From Xiphydria camelus (taxonomy: Eukaryota > Arthropoda > Insecta > Hymenoptera > Xiphydriidae): a stretch of DNA of 64,000 nucleotides. A model generated the notes under the pieces. The model was not told where the DNA came from. It saw nothing but the letters and a program-made list of their open reading frames with translations, and did not search any database. Below, piece after piece: positions 1 through 11,840 of this stretch. The stretch lies in the NCBI GenBank assembly GCA_963678675.1, contig OY783193.1:3045501-3109500 (forward strand), written 5' to 3'. The translations under genes and the position numbers were made by a program. Each line of letters opens with the position of its first letter. Positions within the stretch are counted from its first letter, which is position 1.

Positions 1-289
1 AAGGGGCGGCTATCGAGGGGAAAGGAGAACGTGTACGGGGGGAGCGAGATAGGTGAAACGTGTGAGGAGAAGAGGAGGACAGGCGACCTTCTCGAGAGCC
101 CCTCCGATAACACCCGTCGCGCTTCGGCGCTATCCCAAGGCGGTCGCGTGCATCGTTCAACGTTCGAAATTATGCAACGCTACTCTGTCAACCCTTTTCG
201 CGGTATTAACTACTGTGCGCACTGTAGGCGGGTTCACACTGGAAAGTCCATCCATCCGAGGCTTTATCCTTTGAAATGTTATTTTTAAA

Positions 290-640
290 AGTCGGTGATT
301 TTTTACACAAGGGTGAAAAAATACATACGATAGGGTGATCGAAAGTTCGACTCCAGTGCTTTCAATTTCAGCGAAAAATTCAAAAATGTCAAAACATGGC
401 TGTTAAGTCGATATCTCAACGGAAATATGACATACGGATGATTTCATGTTCGAGAAATTGTTTTCTCTTTGGAAAATCATCGATAGCTCGACGTTTATTC
501 GAAAATTTCCTCAATAAATTTGTCATTTTCGTCATCAGCACAAAAAATATACCGGATACAGCGATCGAGGGCTTGACTCGAAAGATTTCGATCTTTGCGA
601 AAATGCCAAGGGATAAATATAAAGAGCCATGAAATTCTAG
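290..640. repeat. Copy of an unclassified dispersed repeat (copy 1)
   Basis: This stretch shares spaced blocks with copies near 14.7, 24.2 and 29.3 kb. The common blocks are a GTGAAAAAATACAT-like segment, then a TCGA...TCGA(T/C)TCCAG segment (here 339-356), and a block resembling AAATCATCGATATCTC. Identity is patchy, so this is an old element. No terminal repeats or coding potential were recognised, and the boundaries are approximate. Confidence 0.45.
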
Positions 641-972
641 TCGACAAAAATTTCCAAAATTACACATCGATCCGCATTTTTCACGTTTCTCGCATTTCGT
701 CTGCATTCCGGTGACATTACGAATTCGTTTCCAAGAGCCGCTCGATATAACAATACGTATGCGTTGCCCGAGCGAGAGATGAATTCGTGTGGGTAAATTC
801 CATGGAGAGCCACACCACCTCGCCTCGAATTTCGGCCAACAGCTGATCCGGCAGCGGCATATCGAGTCGCAAGGAAGTTATGGCGACGCAAGTATACACA
901 TATAAAGGATATTTATGCAAGGGGTCATGCTGGTTCTTTCGATGGTTCTTTGTTTCGGTGGACGCGCGCGTG

Positions 973-999
<27 letters not shown>
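973..999. repeat. (CA)n microsatellite
   Basis: About 13 perfect CA units, flanked by GCGCGC-rich sequence. Confidence 0.9.
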
Positions 1000-1003
<4 letters not shown>

Positions 1004-2099
1004 CTCTGGAGACGCGCGCGCTTGCGATGCAGGGTCGCAGGCATATGTCGAGTGTACGAGAGAAACGAAATGCGAACGACACGGTCGGGCTTGCATGCGG
1101 CAGTGTCGGGCGAGTGTGCATACGCATACGTGCACGCTGCACTCTTCGTGACGCAACTCCTCCGGACCGTGCAGCGAATCGCCATCAAGCGACGTCTACG
1201 TCGCCGTCTGTGCACGGCGATTAAGAATATAGCGCTGACCCATTTTCATTATTTTTAAGTGACGACTGAAATACACCGCGCGGATGTGCGGTGCCGCTGG
1301 GTACCTTCTCCGTGTCGGTGCCGTGTGGCTCTTCGAGTAATCTTATCTATTTCGGTAGAACTATACACGTTGGAGATAATTTACGGGCATATCTCGATAT
1401 CTTTGAGCTAGGTGCAGCGCGAAGAAAAGGAGCAATTTGAAACACAACTCCTAGAAAGTTATCGCACTGCGGAAATTAAACAGTTGGCATTACCGAAATT
1501 ATCGACGCGTTTCGTTTTTCACACGGTAGAATCGATTAAGTGGATACAACGAAGTTACGCATCGCGTAACAGGAAAAATAATGCCGTGCGCGATAATGTC
1601 TCGTTATCGCAATAACGGAAAACTATAACGATCCGCACACACACACACTTATTACGTCACAAAACATATTTTCGACCGCGTATAAATACCAACGATTTCC
1701 GCATTACGATCGGGCGAGAACGACCGGTATGGCGTACATACGCCGTTGGAATATCCTCCGGAGATCCGTTCGCAATTTCGAAGCAGCTGTGGATCGTCTC
1801 GTGGCGGAAGGAGGCGAATGGAAACGCCCGCGCGTTCGCGTGTTTCCCCGCGTAGGCGATTCACTTCGATCGAGCGACGACGAATCGTCCTTTGACTCCG
1901 TTTAATATCGATGTATAATACCCCAGCGAAGTCTTCCGCGGTGACAGGACGGCCCGTTAGCCCCGTCAATTACGTTAAAACCTTTGGCAAATACGTTAAT
2001 CGCGCGGAGATCGACGGTGAGGCGGTACGCGAAGGACGCATACCTATGTCGTACCTATAACGCGCCATAAAGCCACAGAACGGTGGCGCGGCGACGGTT

Positions 2100-2750
2100 A
2101 CGCGGCGTAGAGCGGCGCGAGAAGACCTCGAACGCGCCTTCAGCTGTATATAGGTACCGCAGTAGAGCGTGACGCCTAATAGGCAGACGCGCGACCGCGT
2201 TTAATCGCGGGCTAATACGACGTGCCGACTAAATGCGGCGAACCGCATCCACTACCGGGGCACCGCGACATAGCCGAAATTGCAGATTTTCGGACGCCCT
2301 AGCGCGAGGAGCGAATGGCTTTTAGACGGGCAAACCGCTGTGCCGCTTCGTTGCGGTGCACCAGAGTGCCTCCATTAGCTAGACTAAACGCGGCCGACTG
2401 TTCGTAGCGCTCGGCTGTCGGCGCGAGTAGTGCATCGCTTGCACTAGGCAGACGCCGTGCCGCCTCGTCACGGGTGGCGCGCGTACGAGCTAGGCTAGAC
2501 GCGCGGCTGACTATTCGTAGGCCCGCATCCACTGCAGCGTTGCACTCTAGCGTGAGTAGCGCGCGTCTTACTGTGGGCAGACGCGGTGTGCCGACTCGTC
2601 TCGCGCGGAGAAGCGGTGCGAGCGAGGCCTAGACTCGGCCGACTATTCGTAGTGACCTGTCTGTATCTACTTCAGCGTTGCATTCTGGCGCGAGCAGCAG
2701 CGCGCGTGCGTCCATTACCAGGCAGCCGCGGTTTTTCACGACTTTCACCT
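2100..2750. repeat. Degenerate tandem array, unit about 115-130 bp
   Basis: Recurring blocks show decayed tandem repetition. GGCYGACTRTTCGTAG occurs at 2392-2407, 2505-2520 and 2637-2652, so the period is 113-132 bp. Each is followed by variants of CAGCGTTGCAYTCTRGCG, then of GCGYGAGYAG, then of GGCAGACGC. The 2100-2390 part holds weaker matches (GGCAGACGCG, GCGCGAG, CGCATCCACTAC). The array is GC-rich and shows no convincing protein. Confidence 0.6.
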
Positions 2751-5700
2751 GCACGGCAGGCAGCTCGTTTGTCTCGCGGAAGGCTGATTAATTCGTATCT
2801 CAGCTGTCAAAATATAGAGCCATATTCCGACTCGTCTAGACGAGTGCGATTATTCGTCTTCGCATGCAAAAACTGAAAATATCGAACGGTATGAAAATGT
2901 ACTTTTTTCCGCGATTTGTCTAATCGTATATATAATAGAAAAAAAAAAGAATTCGCGATTCCTATACGAAAAATCCGTTCGATCTTAACATATTCTCTCC
3001 TTCCGAAGAGATCAGATTCTCCTCCACGATCGCGAATAGCGAATAGGAACGGAAATCACGCGGTACACCGGGTTCCCCGATATTTTTTTTTTTTCCGCGC
3101 GTATAACCTTACGCCCGTTGCGCATTGCAGCAGTCGTCGGTTGAGCGTTGCGCGCGGTTATGGCGATGGAGAGAATAGTCGTCGGTTGTTTGGCTGTTGG
3201 CGAGTTAGCCCGCCGAGGTCAACGGCCACCAAATGTTTGCGAATGCAAGAGGGGGACAGGCGGGAGGAGCGAGGAAGGGAGGCCACGGTGCAGTGCCCGA
3301 GCCCCCCTGCCCGCCCCCTTCCCGCCGGCCGTTCTGCCCCCTAACCTCGCATTCCCTCCCGCCCTCCCCTCGACCGGCGCTCCGCCACGAAATTGCGCGT
3401 GTACAGTGCACTTCGGATGCACACCCTGTATGTACCGCCGCACGGAGTTGCACGCACGCACGGCCGGTCCAAAATGGAAAGAAAGGACGATATTCTTCAT
3501 CGCCGCGATTTATACCCATCGGGACGAAGTTCATGCCGCGGCGCGCGTTCCACGCGCCGGCGGCAGGTGTGCCCGAATGAGGAGGTGCAGCGGGGTGCAG
3601 TTGTGCGGCGAACCCCGCGCGCCGCGGTACCCGGAGGTACCGCGGAACGCGGTCGTCTCGTGTCGAAACTTCCGGGGTGAAGGGACGCGAAGGGGTGAAT
3701 GAAAATAGCGGACGATTTTCCAAATTTTCCCGCTAATAATGACGATGAAGGTAATGAGAGGTGAAAAATATCCGAGTATCTTTTTTTTTTCGACAAACGC
3801 AGGGGTATCCGATGTCGGATGGGGGGAAGAAGGAGAGAGAAAAAAACGGAAAGAGATGAGAAGGGAGGCGTTTCGCGCTTTGACCCGATTACAGGGCGTG
3901 TCATTGCCAGGGCAATTCGGGGAGGCGGGCGTCGGCTCGTCAACGCGAAACGAAGAGGAGAGAAAAGTGCGGAAACGCGAAGCAAAGCCGAGTTCCGGTT
4001 TCCTGCGTCCGTGGGACGCGCGCGCGACGCTGATCGAGAGTTACGAAGACGGAGTCGCGAACGAGCATTGCGACTTCGCGGGACAGCGAGGGAGTCTCTC
4101 ACACTCTCTCTTTCTCTCTCTTCCGCTTCCTCCTAGAGGCCTGATATTTTTATCGATCGCCTCTCGCCGGGACTCTTTTTAATGCAAACGCGAAAATGAT
4201 GAACACGTGCGTGCTGCTGGCTGCCGAGATAGGGGTGGTTTCGCGGTCTTCGCTCGGCCCGGGGTGGGGAGGGCCGTTGGGCGCGCGCCGAGGGGTGGCG
4301 GGACGCGCTGTGCGTGACGCAGGGGCGGCAAGGACGGAGATGAGGGCGCGCGCGACGGGGCGCGGGGGGTCGAAGAGTGCGAGTGTGAAAGAGAGAGAAA
4401 GAGGGAGAGCGAGCAGGTTCCGGAGAGGGTGGGGATTCCCCCGGCCTGGTATTCCGCGAAGGGTAGCCTTGAACCCAGGGAGTGATGCCCGCCAAACACT
4501 GTGAGGTGGAATCTAGTTTTTTTCGGCTCTTTTTTCTCGCCGGTCGACGTATCGCGGCACACGGTCAACCGGAAAGATACTTCCTCCCGCGGAAATCGTT
4601 CGCGAGGCGTCTGGTAAAGTGTTGCGACCACTTGAGACCTCGTTGGGATAATTTTTTCCCCTTTCGCGAATATACACTCTTTCCGGTCATTTTTTTCAGC
4701 CAATTTCGGCAGCCGTTGTGACTATCTGGAACAATTGAGTCGCCCGACAAAATGACGAGAGATTTTTTATTCAGTAAATAATCATTTCTACAAAATCTCT
4801 ATATAAGCTTCAATATCTGACGAGATCGCGCGCGTTTAATCCTCCATTCCCGAGATTCGAAAAATTTCGAAAAGTTCGGCGAAACGCCGCGTGACATTTT
4901 CCTGACGTTTCCCGACATTTCAGGTTTTTTCATCCAGAGCGACACGGGCATCCTCGCTCCGCGCGTGCCTCGGACACCTGCTGCTTCTCCTCGACACCCT
5001 CGTTAACCGTTGGGTCTTCCTCTCTCTCTCTCTCTTTCCCCCCATCAGTTTTTCATCTTCGTCAGCCTACTCGATTTGCATTCTGGTTCAAAAATCGACC
5101 GATCCAAAGTTAGGGGAAAAGTGCACCTGCACCGTCCGCACGGTGCATTGTCATAGCGACGAGAGAAGGAATACGCAGAGAAACCGCGGCGATACCGCGG
5201 CTGATTGTGGAAAATCACGACGGGAGTTCGAAGTGAAAAGGGAAACGTCGTCGCGCGCGAACAACGCGAAGAAAAAAAATGATTTTGCAATTTTAGCAAA
5301 ACTAGATTTTGCTGATAATTGTTTGCTATTGTGACGAAAATATTATCTGTTGCAGCGAAAGATATGTCTGATAACAATAAAAATTACTACAACAATGGCC
5401 ACTCAGTTTTGCTAAGACTGCGAAATTATTTTTTTCCGTACACGGTGTGTAGCAGAAGCACACGTATAGCGCATACGCTTGGGTACCCGCGAGTGTGTAC
5501 GCGCAAACCGCTAGCGACGAAAATCGTCTCTGCATCACGGGACGCGCGGATGCAACGCGCCATTCTGCTTTCATGCGTCGCCAAGGACGTTTGACTCACT
5601 GCACGCGCACGGCATAGAAAACATCCTAATTGTACTGTCCACCAAAGATTGGTTTGACAGGAAAGAAGTACGCTTAAATTCTTGGCGAGCGCAAGACAAG

Positions 5701-6071
5701 ACTGGCAATATTGATCAGGGAAAATGTAAAACGTATTGTTGTGAAATATTTTTAAAAATATATAATGCCAGAGATAAAAGAAAATTGGCATTTACGATAT
5801 GGAATTTCGTTTTCAACAACAATTGCTAGAGTATTCGGAAGAATAACCATCTGCAAGAAAATAACTTTTTCAGCAGCATACGCGCAAAATATATTTGCCA
5901 AAAGGGAAAAGCAAAGGAAGCCTTCGAGAACATTCAAACGCGGCCGGCGAAGATAGAGTGCGAAGCTTATAGTCCTTCGGGTACAGGACACCTAGCTTAC
6001 ACCTAGCCAACCCTCTTTCCCCCTCGGAATCCAATCAATAAATATTACAATAGAACCCCTAGAGAAGTAGG

Positions 6072-6072
6072 G

Positions 6073-6105
<33 letters not shown>
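6072..6105. repeat. (GA)n microsatellite
   Basis: Nearly pure GA tract with one interruption. GA tracts can bind GAGA-factor-like proteins in insects, but nothing here shows that this one does. Confidence 0.9.
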
Positions 6106-6342
6106 CGTCGGGGAGGAAGGAACGATGCGCCGCGCCGCCGACGACGATGCCTAGCACATTCCCCCTCTTTCGCTCGCTCTCCATGCCGTTTATATTTTAC
6201 TTTTCTAGTAGCGAATTAAAACGGCGTTCATGCGCAGCCCGCGGAAGGGCGTAATGATTTTTTGAGAGGCGAATCGAGTGGGGTCGTGCCGCTACTGGCG
6301 GGGAGGGGGTAGGAAGAGAACGGGGAGGCAAAGCGAAAGTAA

Positions 6343-6366
6343 CAGCAGCAGCAGCAGCAGCAGCAG
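6343..6366. repeat. (CAG)8 trinucleotide repeat
   Basis: Eight perfect CAG units in non-coding sequence upstream of broad. Read on the - strand the repeat sits in an open frame as an alanine run, but that frame has no other protein-like character. Confidence 0.9.
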
Positions 6367-7304
6367 GGATTGTCGGTGGCGAGACGGAGAAAGAGTAGAA
6401 ATATAAGCGGGGATGAGCGCGGCGAAACGGTTGGGTTAGACCGAGAAAAATATTCGTCTCATTAGCCCAAACGTCCGGATATGCAAGTTTCTCCCGCGTC
6501 GCTTTTCGTCTCCCTTCGGCCGCGAATTTTTTTGCCGGCGTATCTGCGCGTCGAACGAGTCGATCCGTATCGATCGCACGCCGGAGACGATACCCGATTA
6601 CGCCGCGCAGCCGGGTTTTAAGTCCCAGCTCTATTTTTAATTGGAAGTCGTTAGCATTCCGCATTTTCATCTCGCGAAGGGGGGGCCGGGCACCCGACGA
6701 GCGCGAGTCCGCAGGCACCGCCCCCACCACTGCCACCGCCACCGCCGCCTCCACCGTCGCGCGGCCCCTCCGACTCCTCTCTGCGTACGCACTATTTTTT
6801 AGTCCGCACTTATTACGACAGATGTCTCATGTGCCGATAAAGAATAACGGTGGCCCCCCCGTGCTAGTCCTAACCCGGCTCGGTGTGTCAGCTCGCGCGG
6901 CTCGCTCTCGGTGTCACGGACAATTTTTTTTTTTCACGCGAGCGGCTCGCGCCCTTTTTACCTCCGCCGCTTCCTCCGTGCTTCGCGTGGACGACGGTTG
7001 ATGCAGCAGTCATAAGAGGCGACGCTTCGCGACGAGACGATACGCGAGAGAAAGTATATATGTACAGCTGATATACATATATACGCACGCGACAACCAGA
7101 GAACAGCTCGCGCAACGTACCGCCACTCTCTCGACGACGTGATCGCTTCTCGTCACCGCGGAAGATCCCCGGGTCGCCCCGAGAAAGACCGGATTCTCCC
7201 GCCAGCGCGCGAGTGTAAATCCTCCGGCGGCCTCCTGGCGCAGAATCCCCTCGAGTGTGTTGCTACTGACTATACCACCCTGTACAGACTTTGTATTTCG
7301 CCGT

Positions 7305-7309
<5 letters not shown>

Positions 7310-7339
<30 letters not shown>
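7310..7339. repeat. (GA)n microsatellite
   Basis: About 15 perfect GA units in CpG-rich sequence 3.4 kb upstream of the broad start codon. Confidence 0.9.
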
Positions 7340-7342
<3 letters not shown>

Positions 7343-7909
7343 TGCGTCTCGCGTGTGCTGGAAGCTGTGCTCGTCGTGTCGACAACGCCGACGGGGTACT
7401 TTTCCCCGTGCGACCCCTCGTTACCAATTCGCGAGCCGCGACTCCCCCCTCCCATTTGTTCGTTAATCGGAAACGGTTTTTTTGGCAACGCGCGCCCACC
7501 GTGTGGCCGGCTACCGTTACCGCTGCGATGTTCGTCGTTCGCGCCGCCGTTCGTCGCACCGAGTGCACCGAAACGACAGGCGAATAATGGTGTTCTAACG
7601 GGGAGCAGCTCACGCACGCATGAGACCGAATCTGGCGGGTGTGCCGCAAGGTAAATGAAACGTTGAAAACGGGCGTATACGCGGTCGATTTCGCGTTGAA
7701 AGTCCCGGGCCTCCCTCCGCGTGCCGTCGTCGCGCGACGTGTGACACATCTGCCGATCGACGCAATCACCACCGCGTGGAAAACTCGCGAAATGCTCCTC
7801 CTAACGCTCGTCCTTCGCGCGCCTCCGTTCGCGAGGCTCCGTCGTCGCGAGGACGACTGCTGTCGCGCGACGAGGGGCCTGGAGCCTGGCTCGGGCTATC
7901 GCGGTCCGG

Positions 7910-8142
7910 CGACGTTTTGGGGGTTAGTTTCTCCGGCGTAACGGGTAGGGTGAGACGGGGACGGCCAGTCGAAAAAGTCGCACGTATTCGCGCGACACGC
8001 GATCGCCTCCACGAGAGACGCCTGTGCAATGTGACTCGCGATACCGTCGAGTGCGAAAAGGAGCGTTTGGTTGGTCGTCAATTCGATTTCAGTGCGGGAA
8101 TACAGTGCCAGGGGGGGTTTTCGACGTTTTGGGGGTTAGTTT
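7910..8142 (+). repeat. Direct repeat of a 21-mer with 212-bp spacing
   Basis: The 21-mer beginning CGACGTTTTGGGGGTTAGTT is present exactly at 7910-7930 and 8122-8142. The flanks are different, so this is not a recent duplication of a longer block. It could be a paired protein-binding site upstream of broad or chance remains of an older repeat. Confidence 0.6.
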
Positions 8143-10706
8143 TCGCGACAACGTGGTGAATGCGGTACAGGCGTGCGAAAATTTTCCTCGCGAGAGACGT
8201 TTCTTTCCCGGACGGAATAATTCCTTCGCAGCGGTGGATTTTTTTCGTAATTTCGAATCGTTCCGCGGTACGTGTCGATCGTGATACGGATCCGACGTAC
8301 GATGGAATAATAAGTATCGCGAAATTTCGCGATAAGAGTTCGCTCGCACTGCGGAGGGACCGTCGAGTTGTGTGAAATGCGCATTTTTCGGAGCTTACGT
8401 CGGCTAGATAAATCTAGAAGAGTACGTCAGTTCATTGTTTCGGTCGTTAGCTTTTGCGGTATGACAAGTGATAGGTGTATATGCAGAAATGACGCATATT
8501 TTCATTACAAGAATTACACGCTGCGTCTGATCCGAAAGAGTGCGTGGCGTTCTCTCGCGAATAATTCGAAAGTAGCGTATGTTTAAAGTTCGCGAGATCG
8601 TGATAATATCGTTCGTTTGTTCTTTGATTCAGTGCAACGCGATTGACGACTTTTCGAACAATATACAAGTGATAATTACCGAGAGTCGTTACCGGTGAAA
8701 GGTTAGTTCCATCGCAGTTCCTTTTTTAAGGTTAGCATCTCCGAGCTCTTCGGCTTCCCGTCTTTCGTCACAGAAATCCGCACGAGATCGTCACTTGGCT
8801 GTTCGCTTCACTTCACTGTTCACCTCACGAGCACGAAAGAACCACGGGAGACACTTGTTACGTCCCGATATGTCTCACCGGCCCGGCAATTCACTCTTTC
8901 CACGTTTTCGTATTTTTTATCCGAGATCATGCAACTGTCGTACCAACTGCGCGTCATCAAATAATCATTTACTGCCATTGGTCATTTCGACGAAACCGCA
9001 GCTTCTCGTATTGGTAGAACGCGTAAATTCTTAAAAAATTTTTCATCGCAATTCGTTTGAATTTGAATTAGGTATTCGAAAATCGCATTCGAAATATGTG
9101 GAAATATTTTATATTTAAATATGCGATTCAAAAGTTCTGATGGAATTTACAGAGTTAATTTGGATTGATATTTATTTACTTAAATATTCGTACGAGTACG
9201 TTCCTTTTTATTTAAATACATGTCGCTGTTGCTCGAGACGATTCGATTCTCTATTCTATATGCTCTCGACAATCCTTTCGACTGCTTTCGTGGTTCAGCA
9301 ACAGAAAAATATTCAGCAAGCTATACAATTTTTTCAAATAGACCTACTACAGTAGCTTGGGTACAGCTATGCTGGATAAAAAAATTTATCTGAATTCTTG
9401 TCCGGCGTTCCAATGATTTCGTACTTCGACTCGTACGGCTAACTCGGCGAAAAGAGATTCTGGTCTGCGAATTTGTTCTAAGAATTTTTTATCGCCACAC
9501 ACTGAGAGATAACACTATCAGCATGTATTAACCGGCTTGCACTTTTATAAGTAATGGAGAATTATTTTATCGTATGCTTTCTGGCTAGACTCCAATGCGA
9601 CGACCTAATTTCCTCGGTCGCCGAGAAAAAAAGAAGTACCGAATGCAGTTTTTAGCACGAGCTTTCCATAGGCTCAATGTAATCGGTCTTTACGGTCGAC
9701 CGACGATCAATTTTTATCTTTCTGTATGAGTTCCGCAACAACTTTGCCTCGAAACTTTAACATATCTAGCCTTTTATTTCGTCTCGACGGGTAGGAATTA
9801 AAGTATCGACTCGTAAGTTTCGTTTTGCAAGTTTCCTCTGGAAAGTTTAATTTTAATTCAATTGTTTTTAAGCTAACATTCTCAGTCCAGACATATGCAA
9901 TAGACAGCATTTATGATTATCATTGTACTTGGATCAACCTTGCACTCCGTGCCTAGTTATTACAATGAAATTATATCAAGCATCTGTGCAAATAGCGTGA
10001 ATGCACAAAGGATGCCACCGTTGTATTATTTACCGACTTTCATAAGGTACAACCGTTTGTTAAAACGATCAATTGTTTGATCAAGGTATTCGATCTTCGC
10101 GTGAGTTCTACAGTTTTCCTTCGATAAACACACACGTTGACGTCCCTCGACGAGTTCTCTTGCACTTTATTTTCATATGCATCGGCAGCCAAATTCCAGC
10201 TGTTCGTCCTAGCGAATAATATTTGCCGGCGGCACAGTACAATTTGCAATTTAGCGAACGCTTCTTTTGAAAACAAGTTTTATCTGAATTTATCAGCGCG
10301 TTTGCGGGCTTATCAGGATTTATCATACGTTTAGAGAAGTTGAGCCAAATTAAAATTACTTTTATTAGTCACCATGAGACATCGAAAGAGGAGAATTCCT
10401 AATAGTTCTTCCCGTCAAGTATTGTATTTACAGTCTCTGTGCCGAAGTTGTCACAGCTTTAGTCCACACGACCGCGACATTATCTAGGCGAATCGATGCA
10501 TACGCTTCGTCGATCGAAGTTCTTTATATACAGCTCTACGACTAAAATAGAATCGTACCTCGGGTGGAATCGTCTCGAGCCACGCGATAAACAGTTTTTT
10601 AATACCATTTTGCCCGACGATGTAGCTCCTTCTAGCTTAAGACATCACGAGCCATTTGAGCATGGATTCGATCGTGTGCCTCTCTTGCAGGTGAACAGAA
10701 ACAACG

Positions 10707-10892
10707 ATGGTAGATACGCAACATTTTTGTCTGCGATGGAACAACTACCAGAGCAGCATAACCTCGGCCTTTGAAAACTTGCGAGATGACGAGGACTTTG
10801 TCGACGTCACATTGGCCTGTGACGGCAAGAGTCTCAAGGCGCACCGCGTGGTACTTTCCGCCTGCAGTCCTTACTTCCGCGAGCTGCTCAAG
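10707..10892 (+). CDS. br: Broad-Complex, first coding exon (N-terminal half of BTB/POZ domain)
   Basis: This exon encodes residues 1-62 of the transcription factor Broad. The protein begins [20 protein letters not shown] and ends at RELLK. The [15 protein letters not shown] and [18 protein letters not shown] signatures are those of the insect BTB 'ttk-type' domain, which mediates dimerisation. The continuous match over the domain fits Broad rather than fruitless, lola or tramtrack as I remember them. The exon opens after the acceptor TCTCTTGCAG (ends 10690), leaving 16 bases of 5' leader before the ATG. It closes at AAG|GTGGGT after 10892 in phase 0. Frame and splice sites agree exactly with the next exon. 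In insects Broad is an early ecdysone-response factor that specifies pupal development. Only the gene identity is shown here, not its regulation. Confidence 0.95.
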
Positions 10893-11125
10893 GTGGGTCT
10901 TTTGATTTGAAAATTTAGCAGAACGTAACGAAAGCCCACGCGTCTGGATGGATTTCTATCAAATCTTTTTCTAGAGTTAGATCTAATATCTGTAAATATT
11001 TCCTAGTTTTTTCCCCCCTTTTTTTCCCTTTTCTTTTTTTCTCCATCCATCCGAGAAACGCGTGACTTTGAGACGGCGTTTACGACGGTGTTTTAAATCG
11101 ATCCGTCGACTTTTTTTCTTTACAG

Positions 11126-11317
11126 AGCACACCGTGTAAACACCCGGTGATAGTGCTCCAGGATGTGGCGTTCAGCGACCTACACGCCTTGGTGGAATTC
11201 ATCTATCACGGCGAGGTAAACGTGCACCAACGTTCCCTCAGTAGTTTTCTCAAGACTGCCGAGGTCCTCAGGGTGTCCGGCCTCACGCAACAGGCCGATC
11301 AATCCGATAGGGATGAG
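11126..11317 (+). CDS. br: Broad-Complex, second coding exon (C-terminal half of BTB/POZ domain)
   Basis: This exon encodes 64 residues that complete the BTB domain: [16 protein letters not shown], then [17 protein letters not shown], then [17 protein letters not shown], finishing in an acidic QSDRDE tail. The acceptor is TTTTTTTCTTTACAG (ends 11125) and the donor is GATGAG|GTGAGT after 11317. Both ends are phase 0, so it joins the previous exon without a break (RELLK-STPCKH). The 233-bp intron before it is short compared with those further downstream. The HGEVNVHQ...[12 protein letters not shown] stretch is the most diagnostic part for Broad. No stop or frameshift interrupts it, so the domain is intact. 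Confidence 0.95.
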
Positions 11318-11353
11318 GTGAGTTCCCTTTCTCTTTCTAACATTCAGGAATTT

Positions 11354-11840
11354 TTTTTTCACGCGTACGCCTCATTTTTCTATCATCAGTTCGAAATCGT
11401 TCATCGAAACGAAATTTTCCCGACAATTTTTGCAAGAAAATTCAAAATAGCGGATCGTGCTCGAATAGCTCTCGACTAGAGCTTAGATGATCGTAGTTGG
11501 ATAATTATCCGAATGGCAAGGAGCAATAGTCGTGATGTATTCGTGTCGGAATCATTGTGGAGGGATCTGGAGATTAAGTGAATTGGTAGAGTAATTTTTC
11601 ACGCGTACATTTCATTTTTCTATCATCAGATCGAAATCGTTATTATCAGAACGAAATTTCCTTGACTATTTTTGCAACGAAATTCGAAATAGCGGATCGT
11701 ATTCGAATAGCTCTCGACCAGAGAGCTCATATTATCGTAGTTAGATAGCTGTCCGAATAGCAAGAAGCAATAGGCGTGATGTATTCGTATCGGAATCATT
11801 GTGCGGAGATCTGGAAATTAAGAGAACTGGCAAAGCAATA
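11354..11840 (+). repeat. Tandem duplication of a ~240-bp intronic segment
   Basis: Bases from about 11354 to 11593 are repeated directly from about 11594 to 11840. Shared blocks in order include TTTTTCACGCGTAC, CATTTTTCTATCATCAG, TCGAAATCGT, AATAGCGGATCGT, AATAGCTCTCGAC and GTGATGTATTCGT. The copies differ by scattered substitutions and small indels, by eye roughly 80-85% identical. It lies wholly in the intron after the second BTB exon and has no convincing coding potential. Confidence 0.85.

Larger units (their letters stand above)
1..10690. other. Region upstream of the broad start codon (5' intron, 5' non-coding exons or flank)
   Basis: No open reading frame here shows a recognisable domain; the frames that exist are short, low in complexity and overlap on both strands. 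The block ends at a good splice acceptor (TCTCTTGCAG, 10681-10690) just before the broad initiation codon. At least one 5' non-coding exon must therefore lie upstream, inside or outside this window. Its position cannot be fixed from sequence alone. The block holds a dispersed repeat (about 290-640), a CA microsatellite, a degenerate tandem array (about 2100-2750), GA and CAG repeats, and a duplicated 21-mer near 7.9 and 8.1 kb, each listed separately. CpG is abundant from about 2.0 to 8.5 kb. Confidence 0.6.

Noticed and set aside
3205..3723. Overlapping frames of 172-184 codons on both strands
   Set aside because: GC-rich sequence lowers stop-codon frequency; both translations are Pro/Ala/Arg/Gly-rich without motifs.
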